Positions 1-8,693 are shown, numbered from the stretch's first letter. The stretch is 64,000 nucleotides of DNA from Roseibium litorale (GCF_014842915.1 NZ_JACYXI010000002.1:248001-312000); one strand, 5' to 3'. Notes: a model not told the origin generated them from the letters alone. Translations and numbers: made by a program.

Positions 1-539
1 TGGAGCGCCAGAGACCAGCAGTCACCGCATTCGCTTTGCAGGTCGACGAGCGAATAGGGAGCCGTGACTGCAACGAAAGTGTTGTCGCCAATCCTCTTGA
101 CCACCGGCACGAATGAGGACCCGGAAGTCCGGCCAATGACCGGCTCTCCGATAAACAGTTCTGGCGTCGAAATAGCCTGCCTGAAATAGATCCTGTCGGC
201 AAGGTTCAGTTCATTGGGGGGATACTTGTAGCTGTCATGCAGCAAAGTCCCATCTGGTCCAATGACAATTATCGCCCTGACGCCGGGAACCCTGGTGACG
301 ATCCGCTTCAACTCAGCGTGAATCAATCGGTCAACGCCCACGGATGACACGATAAACGACGCTGCGTCGATTGCCTGTTCCGTGGCGTAGAGCACACGTT
401 CCGCCGCGAGCTGATTTGACCTTGCTGCTCGTGACGTATCCATGATCAGGAAGTCCGTTTCGCCCAGATCCGTGTCCTGTGCCAAAGCTGGAGCAATCAT
501 CAAGAGCCCTGCAAGCCCCACCAATCTTAATAAGCCCAT
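1..539 (-). CDS. Secreted/membrane Cache-type sensor protein, N-terminal part (cut by window edge)
   Basis: The frame is open from an ATG at 539 down to base 1, giving the first 179 residues; the gene continues past the left edge. Residues 1-20 form a signal peptide or signal anchor (MGLLRLVGLAGLLMIAPALA). What follows looks like an extracellular PDC/Cache sensor fold: a helix, then an IIVIGPDGTLLHDS strand-turn-strand, the NLADRIYFRQAI segment, GEPVIGRTSG and a V(A/T)APYSL strand. These are typical of dCache_1-type domains on alphaproteobacterial diguanylate cyclases, histidine kinases and chemoreceptors. The output domain lies outside the window, so the kind of signalling cannot be stated. 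The domain assignment is by eye and moderately sure; the reading frame itself is convincing. Confidence 0.72.
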   Translation of the reverse strand, partial: MGLLRLVGLAGLLMIAPALAQDTDLGETDFLIMDTSRAARSNQLAAERVLYATEQAIDAASFIVSSVGVDRLIHAELKRIVTRVPGVRAIIVIGPDGTLLHDSYKYPPNELNLADRIYFRQAISTPELFIGEPVIGRTSGSSFVPVVKRIGDNTFVAVTAPYSLVDLQSECGDCWSLAL

Positions 540-746
540 GAAATCACCCGATAAAATACACTCCAGAACAACCTATTCAGCAACCCTAAACAAGGGTAGT
601 AATCAGGGCATGCCCATAGGTTGTATTTATACGTAGCCAATTTAGGCTCGGAATGCACGATATTCAGAGCGTTCGCGGGTGCCACGTTCAGAAAGTGTTC
701 GCCAAATATGTATTGCCGGAAATCAGCAAAAATCTAGATCGACCCA
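540..746. other. Intergenic space upstream of the Cache protein
   Basis: AT-richer spacer of about 207 bases that must hold the promoter of the leftward Cache gene. The only regular structure seen is a 10-bp perfect palindrome GGGCATGCCC at 606-615, with a CCCT/AGGG pair just before it. No convincing gene or RNA is seen. Confidence 0.4.
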
Positions 747-1421
747 CTATTTTCCTCCAACGCCCTTAATTACAAATTCGTAAACTTCCAATATTTTAAC
801 ATAACTATCCCAAGTAATATCAAGACGCAGCAACTCCCCCCTCCTCGTAGTAATAAAAGTCCTACCATCGTAAGAGTTTTGCATAATGATACTGCTTCCC
901 TTTTCCTTTGATATAGGACCTTTTGTTAGCGGAGCTTTATGGTAGTTTTTGTCTGCCTTCCGAATGATTTCCGCACTGTGAGCCACCGCATGGCGGGTTT
1001 GCTCCCATTTAGGGAAATTTCGATTAAACAGTTCATTCGCTTTGGGAAATACGTCAGAACTATGAAATCTTTTGGTCAACGACGCTCTATCTGACCATTC
1101 CATTGCCTCATCCAAGCATTCAGCAAACTGGTACAAACGATCTATCACACCATGCGCAGCAACTATTCCCCAATCTCCGAATACACCTATTCTCTCAATC
1201 GGACTGTGGGCTTGACCACTCTCATGACCAGAGAGCAAATCCCTATGCACGCTAGCCATTTGAGCGAATGAGAGATCAGCAAGATGCATGATCGAATAGA
1301 ACATAGAAACTTCTTTATGCATTCTAAGAACAATGCTACTTAATACCCTAGCCTCTACAACCTCATCGTCGGAAGATTTATTTAGGAAGTATATATTCGG
1401 AATATCTGGTTTTCTTTGCAT
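747..1421 (-). CDS. Orphan hypothetical protein with HEPN-like RX4H motif
   Basis: A 224-residue soluble protein that I do not assign to a named family. It is predicted mostly alpha-helical with no signal peptide or membrane segment. Residues 143-148 read R-HAVA-H, which fits the RX4-6H signature of HEPN ribonuclease/nucleotide-binding domains, and it sits in a helix preceded by conserved-looking aromatic and acidic residues (FPKWEQTRHAVAH). HEPN proteins are common in toxin-antitoxin, abortive-infection and other defence genes, but one short motif does not prove the fold. The gene is visibly AT-richer than the surrounding genome and stands alone in a gene-poor stretch, which suggests horizontal acquisition. 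A weak AAGG lies about 10 bases before the ATG. Confidence 0.6.
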   Translation of the reverse strand: MQRKPDIPNIYFLNKSSDDEVVEARVLSSIVLRMHKEVSMFYSIMHLADLSFAQMASVHRDLLSGHESGQAHSPIERIGVFGDWGIVAAHGVIDRLYQFAECLDEAMEWSDRASLTKRFHSSDVFPKANELFNRNFPKWEQTRHAVAHSAEIIRKADKNYHKAPLTKGPISKEKGSSIIMQNSYDGRTFITTRRGELLRLDITWDSYVKILEVYEFVIKGVGGK

Positions 1422-2008
1422 TCAATACATGCCTTATATTAAGAATTTAACAAAACTTAAGTTGAGTATCTGATAAACTACTCCAATCTCTCTTCCATAG
1501 AATTTTAGTTTTTCTCGGTTTAGCTTGTTAGCGAAGCAACAACCAATCAATTTTCGAGGCACAAAAAAGCTAGATTTTTCTGACCCGCTAAAACGCATAG
1601 CACCTGAAACCAGGACAGCCTCGATTCGAATATGTTGCATGTCAAGAAAAGTTCACGCTTTGGAAACGGCGGAAAGAAAGTTGAAAAGTTTACAGTTCGG
1701 AACTCACTGTCAATCGGGGGAACTCAAAAACACCGCAGAAACCATACGCTCTGAGGAACTGTAAACTCCGTCGATAAAAGTCGTTTCAGTTTATAGTTCC
1801 AGTTTCCGCTCTCACTGATTCCATTGCGCTTTTCCGATTTGCGCAATTTCGTTTGGCAGCCCATCCGCTGCGGTCACGCCAAAAACCTTGCGCGCGCACC
1901 TTCATGGCGCACCCCGACAAACCGCTCAAAAAACGGCGCGTTTCCGCCAAAAACTAGCCAATCCCACCTAATCCCGGCTTTTCCCTATCCGCCACTATCT
2001 CTTGCGCG
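1422..2008. other. Gene-poor AT-rich spacer with inverted repeats
   Basis: No convincing gene. It holds an 11-bp perfect inverted repeat, GTTTACAGTTC at 1688-1698 against GAACTGTAAAC at 1756-1766, and a third near-copy GTTTATAGTTCC close to 1790. The right part (1928-1948) holds the terminator of the exoprotein gene. Base composition differs from the flanking coding DNA, so this may be the scar of an insertion, but no transposase is present. Confidence 0.45.
1928..1948 (-). terminator. Intrinsic terminator of the PKD/choice-of-anchor gene
   Basis: On the minus strand a short GC stem GGCG-GAAACG-CGCC is followed by GTTTTTT, about 60 bases after the stop codon of the exoprotein gene. The stem is only 4 bp, so efficiency is uncertain. 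Confidence 0.5.
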
Positions 2009-4432
2009 TTACAGCTCCGGTGTGAAGGTCACCGTCAGAGTGGTCGAGCCGCCCGCTGTAACAGTGGCCGCACCGAGCATCAGGCCGGTCACGGCCACGT
2101 TGCTCTGGGCGCTGACATTGGCCGCAACGCTCGGGGATGTAAGCGTCAAGGGCGCAAGGCCTGTGTTGCTGACCGTATAGGTGACGGTGGAAGCCGTTCC
2201 CGCGGTTCTGGCTGTGGAGAGCACCGTTGTCCCGCCACTTGCAACAGCTCCCCCTTCCGAGCCGGACAGTCCGATCTCGGGAAGCGCACCGGCGGTGCCG
2301 GAAACGGTCACGTTAAACGGGTTTTCGTCGCTGTCATTGTTGGTGAGACTCAGATCGAAGGAAAAACTGCCGGACACCGTTGGGGTATAGCTGACGGTCA
2401 GCGTTGCGGTGCCGCCACTTGCTGCAACGGTGGACGTATCCAGCGTGAGGCTGTTGACCGTGACATTGGACTGGCCGCTGATGTTCGACGCGACGGTTGG
2501 GGCCGTCAGCACCAGCGAATCTGTTCCCGTATTCGTGATGGTGTAAGTCAGGGTTGAAACCGCACCCGCCGACTTTGTTCCCGTCAGCGTGTTTGTTCCG
2601 CCGTCAGCAACAGCACCGCCATCCGAAGACGAGACCTCGATCTCCGGTGTGCCCGAGGCTGTCCCTGAAACCGTGATATCGAACGGGCTTTCATCACTGT
2701 CCGTATTGGTGAGGCTCAGGTCAAAGGAGAAGGCGCCTGCGATTGTTGGGGTGTAGGCCACGGTCAAGGTGGTCGTTCCGCCATTGGCGGCAACGGTGGC
2801 CGCACCAAGCGTGAGGCTGTTGACCGTCACATTGGACTGGCCGCTGATGTTCGACGCGACCGTCGGTGTCGTGATGGTCAGATCGCCAAGACCCGAGTTG
2901 GTGATCGTATAGGTGACCGTGGCAGGCGTGCTTGCGGTCTTCGTTCCAGAGAGCGCGTTGGTCCCGCCATCGGAGACGGCTCCGCCTTCCGACGAGGAGA
3001 CCTCGATCTCCGGTGCACCCGACGCGGTTCCCGAGACCGTGAAGTTGAACGGGTTCTCGTCGCTATCGTTGTTGGTAAAGGACAGGTCAAAGGAGAAAGC
3101 GCCCGCGATTGTTGGCGTATACTGGACCGTGAATGTCGTCGTCCCGCCACCGGCCGCAACCGTCGTTGATGCAGGGGCCCCAATCGTGCCGACAGACACA
3201 TTCGACGGCGTTCCGGTGACGCTGGCGGTCCCCAGCGTCAAAGCGCCGGTGCCCGAATTGGTCACTGTGTATGTGACAGTTACGGCAGTGCCCGCGGTTT
3301 GTGTCCCCTGGGCATTGGTTCCGCCATCCGTGACAGCGCCGCCAATTGAAGCAGAGACCGCAATTTCAGGAGCCAGACTGGCGGGCGGATTGATTGTGAT
3401 CGTGACCGTGTCGGCGGTCGAGGCGGCCCCGTCATCATCGGTGACGACCAGACTGAAGATATGGGTCACGGCCGTATCATTCGACGTCAGAGAGCTGTCG
3501 GTGAAGGTCGGGCTGGCGGCGGAGGCACTGCTCAACACTGCATTACCTGCGGTTCCCGTCCCGCCGGTGCGCGTCCAGGCATAGCTCGCAATGGTGCCAT
3601 CGCTGTCGGAACTGCCCGAGCCGTCGAGCGTCACCTGCGTGCCCGAGGTCACGGCCTGATCCGTGCCCGCATCCGCAACCGGCGCCGCATTGGCGGGCGG
3701 ATTGATTGTGATCGTGACCGTGTCGGCGGTCGAGGCGGCCCCGTCATCATCGGTGACGACCAGACTGAAGATATGGGTCACGGCCGTATCATTCGACGTC
3801 AGAGAGCTGTCGGTGAAGGTCGGGCTGGCGGCGGAGGCACTGCTCAACACTGCATTACCTGCGGTTCCCGTCCCGCCGGTGCGCGTCCAGGCATAGCTCA
3901 CAATGGTGCCATCGCTGTCGGAACTGCCCGAGCCGTCGAGCGTCACCTGCGTGCCCGAGGTCACGGCCTGATCCGTGCCCGCATCCGCAACCGGCGCCGC
4001 ATTGGCCGCCCCATATTCAACACTCGCAATGGTACTGTTCGTGCTGCCTGCCGGTCGGGTAATGGTAAAACTGTAGGTTTGCGAATTGGCGGTCCCGCTG
4101 ACGGTTACACTGCAACTTGATGCCGTCGGGCAACTGTAGTCTGTAGGCGTAACTTCGCTACCGTTTCCTGAAAAGCTTACTGTAACACCAGATCCAAGTG
4201 TTATGTTGTACTTAATATTAGTGGAATTATATACTTCTGAAATAACGACTATTTCTTCCGACCCCGTGTAAACTTGATCGCAAGAAGGCGAGCCGCCTAG
4301 TTTCATTGAAAGAAAATCGCCCGTACCAAATGAGGACGGGCTACAGCTATAGGTGGCTGCACTGGCTTCGTGTGCAAACCCCAATGCAACCAAGAAAAAA
4401 GACGCTGAAAAAAATTTAGAAATAAACCGCAC
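2009..4432 (-). CDS. Secreted repetitive exoprotein: two PKD-like repeats plus choice-of-anchor D repeats
   Basis: The GTG at 4432 is preferred: GGGAG lies about 9 bases upstream and it gives a clean 25-residue signal peptide ending EASA. The 807-residue product has, in order, a Cys-containing N-terminal region of about 110 residues, two nearly identical 104-residue PKD/REJ-like repeats (each starting NAAPVADAGTDQAV and carrying VTDDDGAAS), then four choice-of-anchor D/ASPM-SPD-2-Hydin-type beta-sandwich repeats of about 120 residues, each beginning (A/T/L)PEI(A/E/G). The fourth lacks the FSFDLS...NDSDENPF...TVSGTA half and ends in FTPEL, so the protein stops mid-repeat. No beta-barrel or sorting signal follows, although such proteins often carry one. 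Role is probably adhesion or matrix; the substrate is unknown. Upstream alternative starts at 4468 (ATG) and 4489 (TTG) exist. Confidence 0.75.
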   Translation of the reverse strand: MRFISKFFSASFFLVALGFAHEASAATYSCSPSSFGTGDFLSMKLGGSPSCDQVYTGSEEIVVISEVYNSTNIKYNITLGSGVTVSFSGNGSEVTPTDYSCPTASSCSVTVSGTANSQTYSFTITRPAGSTNSTIASVEYGAANAAPVADAGTDQAVTSGTQVTLDGSGSSDSDGTIVSYAWTRTGGTGTAGNAVLSSASAASPTFTDSSLTSNDTAVTHIFSLVVTDDDGAASTADTVTITINPPANAAPVADAGTDQAVTSGTQVTLDGSGSSDSDGTIASYAWTRTGGTGTAGNAVLSSASAASPTFTDSSLTSNDTAVTHIFSLVVTDDDGAASTADTVTITINPPASLAPEIAVSASIGGAVTDGGTNAQGTQTAGTAVTVTYTVTNSGTGALTLGTASVTGTPSNVSVGTIGAPASTTVAAGGGTTTFTVQYTPTIAGAFSFDLSFTNNDSDENPFNFTVSGTASGAPEIEVSSSEGGAVSDGGTNALSGTKTASTPATVTYTITNSGLGDLTITTPTVASNISGQSNVTVNSLTLGAATVAANGGTTTLTVAYTPTIAGAFSFDLSLTNTDSDESPFDITVSGTASGTPEIEVSSSDGGAVADGGTNTLTGTKSAGAVSTLTYTITNTGTDSLVLTAPTVASNISGQSNVTVNSLTLDTSTVAASGGTATLTVSYTPTVSGSFSFDLSLTNNDSDENPFNVTVSGTAGALPEIGLSGSEGGAVASGGTTVLSTARTAGTASTVTYTVSNTGLAPLTLTSPSVAANVSAQSNVAVTGLMLGAATVTAGGSTTLTVTFTPEL
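3379..4002 (-). repeat. 312-bp tandem duplication inside the exoprotein gene
   Basis: Two copies, 3379-3690 and 3691-4002, each encoding one 104-residue PKD-like repeat. By eye the copies differ at one base (G at 3588, A at 3900), changing one residue (IASYAW against IVSYAW). Such near-identity points to a recent duplication or ongoing gene conversion. Confidence 0.85.
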
Positions 4433-5138
4433 CTGAAAGCGCTCCCGAATTCGCTTTTCCAAACCCATCGAAAGCGGTGCTGCCGACAACCAAAGACATT
4501 ATTGAGCGCGACTTTCCTCTCCCGAAACTTCTGAGTTCCATCGTTATAACTCTACGGAAGTGGCGTCAGCCTCCATTAAAGCCCCAAATTGAAATCCACT
4601 CGTCAAGAGGCGGAAAACGTATGGCAACTGCGTCATGCCAATGCCATTGTTGTGACACATGAGGAAACGATTGCAATCGAAAAAGTGTCCCGCTTCAGGA
4701 GATGCACTTATTAGGTGCGGGTAGTGTTGAGTTTTTGCAACTCAGAACGAACGGGAGACCTGCTTGAACAGGAAGTCATTGTGTATTTCGCATAAGTTTC
4801 TGTTTTTAATAGAGAATATAAACTATCGCTCTTTTTTCTCACGTTGAAGTCCGCTGTCCTCCAATGGCATTTCACCGATGATAAGATATTGTTTTGTTGA
4901 AGTTTTTCAATATTAAGTTGAGATAAATCATTCACGCAATTTATGAATCATCTAAAGCCATTTGCGCCGGTTCACGTAGGTGCCCAGGCTGCAACTTGTC
5001 AGATCCATTTTGGTTGCGCTTTTGATAATGTCTCTATACGGTTGCGATTACTCTAGGGCATCAGAAGGCGCAAAGCTGACTGATAAGGGAGGAAATTGAC
5101 CAGCCCGCGAGTCGTATTTTTTAATTTTGGGAGACGAC
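4433..5138. other. Intergenic AT-rich region between the exoprotein and tail-collar genes
   Basis: About 700 bases without a gene I can support. It must contain the leftward promoter of the exoprotein gene and the rightward promoter of the tail-collar genes. Short open frames occur on both strands but show neither ribosome sites nor recognisable composition. A small stem TGAGTT/AACTCA lies at 4728-4744. Nothing else stands out. Confidence 0.4.
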
Positions 5139-5654
5139 ATGTCCGAACCCTTTCTTGCAGAAATCCGGATGGTCGGGTTTGACTTCCCGCCACGCGGCTG
5201 GAGTTTCACCGACGGCCAGATCCTTCCCATCAACCAGAACCAATCACTGTATTCCCTGTTGGGAACCACCTATGGTGGAGATGGAAGAACCACCTTCGCC
5301 TTGCCTGACCTTCGCGGTCGAACGCCCGTACATCGGGGGGAAGGGCAAACGCTCGGTCAAAAGAGCGGGGCCGAAACGGTCACCTTGACCGTGGCGGAAA
5401 TGCCTTATCACATGCACTATGCGATAGCGCAGTTGTCAACGGGCAACCAGCGCAACCCCGAGAACCATTATCTCAGCGCGCCATCGATTGTCGGGTTTTC
5501 AACCTATGCGGATTACACCAGCATGAATGCAGTCGTTTTGAAAAGCGGAACGATCGCGAACACCGGCGGCAGTCAGCCCCATGACAACATGCAGCCATAC
5601 ATCGCCGTGAGCTTCTGCATTGCTCTTCAGGGGCTTTTCCCATCCCGCAATTAG
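5139..5654 (+). CDS. Phage tail-collar domain protein 1 (MdpB-like)
   Basis: A 171-residue tail-collar protein of the microcystin-dependent-protein (Mdp) family. The family hallmark start MSEPFLAEIRM is followed by a collar-fold core: PPRGWSFTDGQ, SLYSLLGTTYGGDGRTTF, LPDLRGR and, at the C-terminus, NMQPYIAVSFCIALQG. The ATG at 5139 is chosen because GGGAG lies 4 to 8 bases before it and because it matches the starts of the two following paralogues. In phages this fold caps tail fibres; free-standing bacterial copies occur in small conserved clusters of unclear function, perhaps as exported or particle-associated adhesive proteins. It is first in a tandem array of three, with no phage structural genes nearby. 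Confidence 0.88.
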   Translation: MSEPFLAEIRMVGFDFPPRGWSFTDGQILPINQNQSLYSLLGTTYGGDGRTTFALPDLRGRTPVHRGEGQTLGQKSGAETVTLTVAEMPYHMHYAIAQLSTGNQRNPENHYLSAPSIVGFSTYADYTSMNAVVLKSGTIANTGGSQPHDNMQPYIAVSFCIALQGLFPSRN

Positions 5655-5679
5655 GCCCTCAATTCAGGGAGGAATTTTC

Positions 5680-6198
5680 ATGTCTGAACCCTTTGTGGGC
5701 GAGATTCGTATGTTCGCCGGCAATTTTGCGCCGCGCGGCTGGGCTTTTTGCGACGGCCAGTTGCTTGCTGTGTCGCAAAACGATGCCTTGTTTTCTCTGC
5801 TTGGAACGGTCTATGGCGGCGATGGCCGGACGACTTTCGGCCTACCAGATATGCGCGGTCGAATTCCCATTCATCAAGGAACAGGACCCGGCCTGAGCCC
5901 CAGGCGCCTGGGCAGCAAGTCGGGCTCTGAAACGGTAACCCTGACAGTCAACCAGCTTCCCAGCCACAGTCACGATTTCTCTGCCAGCACGGCGCTGGCT
6001 GAAGAGGACAGCCCGGCGGACCGCGTTCTCGCAAGAGTTTCCGGCTACAACCTCTACAATAAGGACACCCAGACGACGTCCCTGAATACGGCAAGTATCG
6101 AGAACATCGGCGGCAGCCGCAGCCATACCAATATGATGCCGAGCATTTGCGTGAGTTTCATCATGGCATTGGTCGGAATTTACCCCAGCAGGCACTAG
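5680..6198 (+). CDS. Phage tail-collar domain protein 2 (MdpB-like)
   Basis: A 172-residue paralogue of its neighbours, starting MSEPFVGEIRM. AGGGAGG at 5666-5672 fixes the ATG at 5680. The collar core is intact (PRGWAFCDGQLLAVSQNDA, YGGDGRTTFGLPDMRGR, IHQGTGPG) and the end reads NMMPSICVSFIMALVGIYPS. The middle region (SASTALAEEDSPADRV) differs most from the paralogues, as expected if the tip loop is the variable, target-binding part. It lies 25 bases after copy 1 and 9 bases before copy 3, so the three are almost certainly one transcript. Confidence 0.9.
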   Translation: MSEPFVGEIRMFAGNFAPRGWAFCDGQLLAVSQNDALFSLLGTVYGGDGRTTFGLPDMRGRIPIHQGTGPGLSPRRLGSKSGSETVTLTVNQLPSHSHDFSASTALAEEDSPADRVLARVSGYNLYNKDTQTTSLNTASIENIGGSRSHTNMMPSICVSFIMALVGIYPSRH

Positions 6199-6207
6199 GA
6201 GAAGGCA

Positions 6208-6732
6208 ATGTCTGAACCGTTTATTGCGGAAATCCGGATCTTTGCCGGAAACTTTGCGCCCAGAGGCTGGGCTTTTTGCGACGGGCAACTGCTGCCGATC
6301 TCAAATAACACCGCACTTTTTTCCCTGATCGGGACCACCTATGGCGGCGATGGCCGCTCGACGACGGCGTTGCCCAACATGGAAGGCCGAGCGCCCATGC
6401 ACCCTGGCCAGGGGCCAGGGTTGACCGGACGGCGTCTCGGCCAGCGCCTCGGCACGGAAGTCGTCACGCTGACAGAAGCTCAGATGCCGTCTCATACGCA
6501 TAGTCTGCGCGCCTCCGGCACCCGGGGAACACAGGAAAATCCGGAAAACACCACGTCGCTGGCGGCCACCTTTCCGGTTGCCGCGTACAGCTCCTCGGAC
6601 ACCTCGTCAACCTATATGTCCTACGAAACCTTGTCTGCCACCGGCGGGGGGCAGTCGCATGAAAACGAGCAGCCATATCTGGTGCTGAATTTCATCATCG
6701 CGCTCGTGGGCCTCTACCCTTCCCGCTCCTGA
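6208..6732 (+). CDS. Phage tail-collar domain protein 3 (MdpB-like)
   Basis: A 174-residue third paralogue, starting MSEPFIAEIRI, with AGGAGAAGG directly before the ATG. The conserved collar segments are PRGWAFCDGQLLPISNNTA, TYGGDGRSTTALPNMEGR and the C-terminal EQPYLVLNFIIALVGLYPSRS. It is closer to copy 2 than to copy 1 at the N-terminus and carries the same HPGQGPG insertion. The stop codon lies in a hairpin (6717-6740). In comparable clusters elsewhere, one to three such proteins sit beside DUF6916 and GNAT genes, as they do here. Confidence 0.9.
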   Translation: MSEPFIAEIRIFAGNFAPRGWAFCDGQLLPISNNTALFSLIGTTYGGDGRSTTALPNMEGRAPMHPGQGPGLTGRRLGQRLGTEVVTLTEAQMPSHTHSLRASGTRGTQENPENTTSLAATFPVAAYSSSDTSSTYMSYETLSATGGGQSHENEQPYLVLNFIIALVGLYPSRS

Positions 6733-6740
6733 CGGAAGGG
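6717..6740 (+). terminator. Hairpin at the end of the tail-collar array
   Basis: CCCTTCC at 6717-6723 pairs with GGAAGGG at 6734-6740 across the stop codon of collar gene 3. No T-run follows, so it is a terminator or RNA-stability hairpin rather than a classic intrinsic terminator. Confidence 0.45.
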
Positions 6741-6918
6741 CTTGAGTTACGGGGATTCGCAAGAGTGCTCTCGGCTTTTAGGTTTTTGAAGCGAACTGTT
6801 TTTGGACCGCCGGCGCTTCTGGCCGACGGCCCCTTAATTTAGTCCGGCAGGTTTCTGCGCCTGGATAGACGTGCGCATTTTTGGGATCTGCCGAAGTCCA
6901 GAAACAAGGACGACCGAT

Positions 6919-8112
6919 ATGCAAACTGATGAAATCACTTCTGACGGGCTGCCGCAGGAGGCCGCGGGCGCCGCAGCTTATTTCCGGATCTTTGTCGCGG
7001 CGGTAAACACCTCCGGAACGCTCGGCTATTTTGACCAGACCTCCGAGAACGGGCCCTATTCGGGCAGCTTCACCCCCCTGACGGGCGACGCCTACGTGCC
7101 AGCTACCCTCCGGGCTGGGACGACGACGAACGGCTATGTCGCCCTTCTGGCAGAAGACAATGCGACCGGACACCTGAGCTTTATCCGGGAGGAACCGGAA
7201 GGCACGGACCGGTTTGAAGTGCCGCTCGATCTCGGGCTGCCTGCTGCTGGACCTTGCAAGTCGACCGCCATGATCCGCGGCATTGATGGAATGATCAATG
7301 TCTTCGCTGTCTGCGCCGATCAAACGATCTGGTGGAAGTATGCGAACTCTTATTCCGTCCGCGAAGAAACGATCACGACCACGCCTCCTGGAACCGAGAC
7401 TCCGATTGAAGTGACCGTTCCGGTGCGAGTGCCGCCCGATCAGGCCTGGTCGGACTGGCAGCAGTTGCCAGGGGCCCTTGTGTCCCTAAGCGCCTTTCAC
7501 AATGCCGACGGACGGATCTGTCTGGTTGGTCTGAATGCGTCGCAGGTTCCGTACCTGAACATGCAGACCAGTGATCATCCGCAGCTTCCTGAGCATTGGG
7601 CGGGATGGGAGAATATCTCCGGCGGCCTGACAGGCTTCGAACAAATTACGGCAGCGATTTCCGGCAACGCCATCGCGCATATCTTTGCCCGGATCGGCTC
7701 GAAGATCTATCAGCGCGTCCAAACCGAGGTGGATGGATCTGAGTTTACCGACTGGGTTCTGTTCTCCTCATTCCCCGATACGGTATCTACCCTCACCCTC
7801 GGACCTGCCCGGAACACCGGTCTCTATCTGGCAGCCCAGGTTGGCAGCGCGATCTACGGCTGCAATGAGATCATGGATGGCAGCGGCAGCTGGACCCAAC
7901 CTGCTATCATTGCCCATATGGACGGGAACTGCACGTTGAGTCTGTGGCCGAATGCCGACGGTCAGCTCAGCCTCTTTGCGCTTCAGAGCGCAAGCAGCAC
8001 CCTTTTCTGCATCACCCAGCTCGTTTCAGACCGCTGGTCGGCAACCTGGCAGCCAATTGGCGCGGCTCTGACTGGCTTTGCGCTGACGAGTGACGTGACG
8101 CCGAACCCCTGA
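6919..8112 (+). CDS. Beta-propeller-like lectin/tectonin-type protein
   Basis: A 397-residue acidic protein. The ATG at 6919 has AGGA 8 bases upstream and gives MQTDEITSDGLPQ; an in-frame ATG upstream lacks a ribosome site. There is no evident signal peptide. The chain is built of recurring 45-50-residue units with W-x2-W, L(P/S)G and alternating short beta strands (for example WSDWQQLPGAL, WAGWENISGGL, WSATWQPIGAALTGF). This resembles the PLL-type seven-bladed propeller lectins and tectonin repeats, a resemblance judged by eye. Its place directly after three tail-collar proteins suggests a second binding component of the same surface or particle system. A hairpin ACCCCT/AGGGGT (8105-8125) spans its stop codon. 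Confidence 0.65.
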   Translation: MQTDEITSDGLPQEAAGAAAYFRIFVAAVNTSGTLGYFDQTSENGPYSGSFTPLTGDAYVPATLRAGTTTNGYVALLAEDNATGHLSFIREEPEGTDRFEVPLDLGLPAAGPCKSTAMIRGIDGMINVFAVCADQTIWWKYANSYSVREETITTTPPGTETPIEVTVPVRVPPDQAWSDWQQLPGALVSLSAFHNADGRICLVGLNASQVPYLNMQTSDHPQLPEHWAGWENISGGLTGFEQITAAISGNAIAHIFARIGSKIYQRVQTEVDGSEFTDWVLFSSFPDTVSTLTLGPARNTGLYLAAQVGSAIYGCNEIMDGSGSWTQPAIIAHMDGNCTLSLWPNADGQLSLFALQSASSTLFCITQLVSDRWSATWQPIGAALTGFALTSDVTPNP

Positions 8113-8157
8113 TCCGGTGAGGGGTCGAGCGCGTGAAGCAGACAGAGGTCCGGCCGC

Positions 8158-8667
8158 ATGACAAAGCATTGGCCCCTTTTGAAACGGGCCGCCCGGCATC
8201 AGGTTTCCTACAGATCTCTGACGCAGGACGATATGCCGTTCCTGCGGCGGCTCTACAGAAGCACGCGGGAGGCAGAGCTTGCCCGCGTGCCCTGGAGCGA
8301 ACCGGAGAAGCAGGCTTTCATCGACATGCAATTCAATGCGCAACATGCGCATTACCAGCAGCATTATCCAGATGCGCTTTGGCTCATCATCGAACAGTCC
8401 GGCTTGCCCATCGGCCGGCTGTATCTTGAGCGCTGGCAATCCGAGCATCGCATTATTGATATTGCCCTCATGCCGGACATGCGCGGCAGCGGTATCGGAA
8501 GCGCCTTACTGGGAGACCTGATCGAGGAAGCCAGTGAAGACGGAAAAGCCGTCGGAATTCACGTTGAGAAAATGAACCCGGCCATGTCACTCTACCGCCG
8601 CCTCGGCTTCGAGACGGTGGAGGACAAAGGGGTTTACGACCTTTTGAGATGGGAGCCAGTTTCCTGA
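8158..8667 (+). CDS. GNAT family N-acetyltransferase
   Basis: A 169-residue GNAT enzyme. The acetyl-CoA-binding motif A is visible as DIALMPDMRGSGIGSALLGD (R/Q-x-x-G-x-G/A signature RGSGIG), and the C-terminal half has MSLYRRLGFETVEDKG, the typical motif B ending in YRRLGF. The substrate cannot be read from sequence. It follows the propeller gene and converges on the DUF6916 gene. GNAT genes of this kind recur beside tail-collar/DUF6916 clusters in other bacteria, so it may acetylate a partner protein or serve as self-protection; that is inference. Confidence 0.85.
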   Translation: MTKHWPLLKRAARHQVSYRSLTQDDMPFLRRLYRSTREAELARVPWSEPEKQAFIDMQFNAQHAHYQQHYPDALWLIIEQSGLPIGRLYLERWQSEHRIIDIALMPDMRGSGIGSALLGDLIEEASEDGKAVGIHVEKMNPAMSLYRRLGFETVEDKGVYDLLRWEPVS

Positions 8668-8693
8668 AAGGAATCGGCGCTCCTGCTTGCCTC

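Noticed and set aside
3379-4002. CRISPR array or repeat-mobile element in the exoprotein gene
   Set aside because: The 312-bp units are in frame and code for a known type of extracellular repeat domain; there are no spacers.
4711-4935. Small open frame of 74 codons on the minus strand in the AT-rich gap
   Set aside because: No ribosome-binding site, no family resemblance, and it lies in AT-rich DNA where chance frames of this length are expected.
5139-6732. Prophage remnant
   Set aside because: Only collar-fold proteins are present; there is no integrase, capsid, portal, tail tube or lysis gene, and the accompanying DUF6916 and GNAT genes fit a bacterial Mdp-type cluster.
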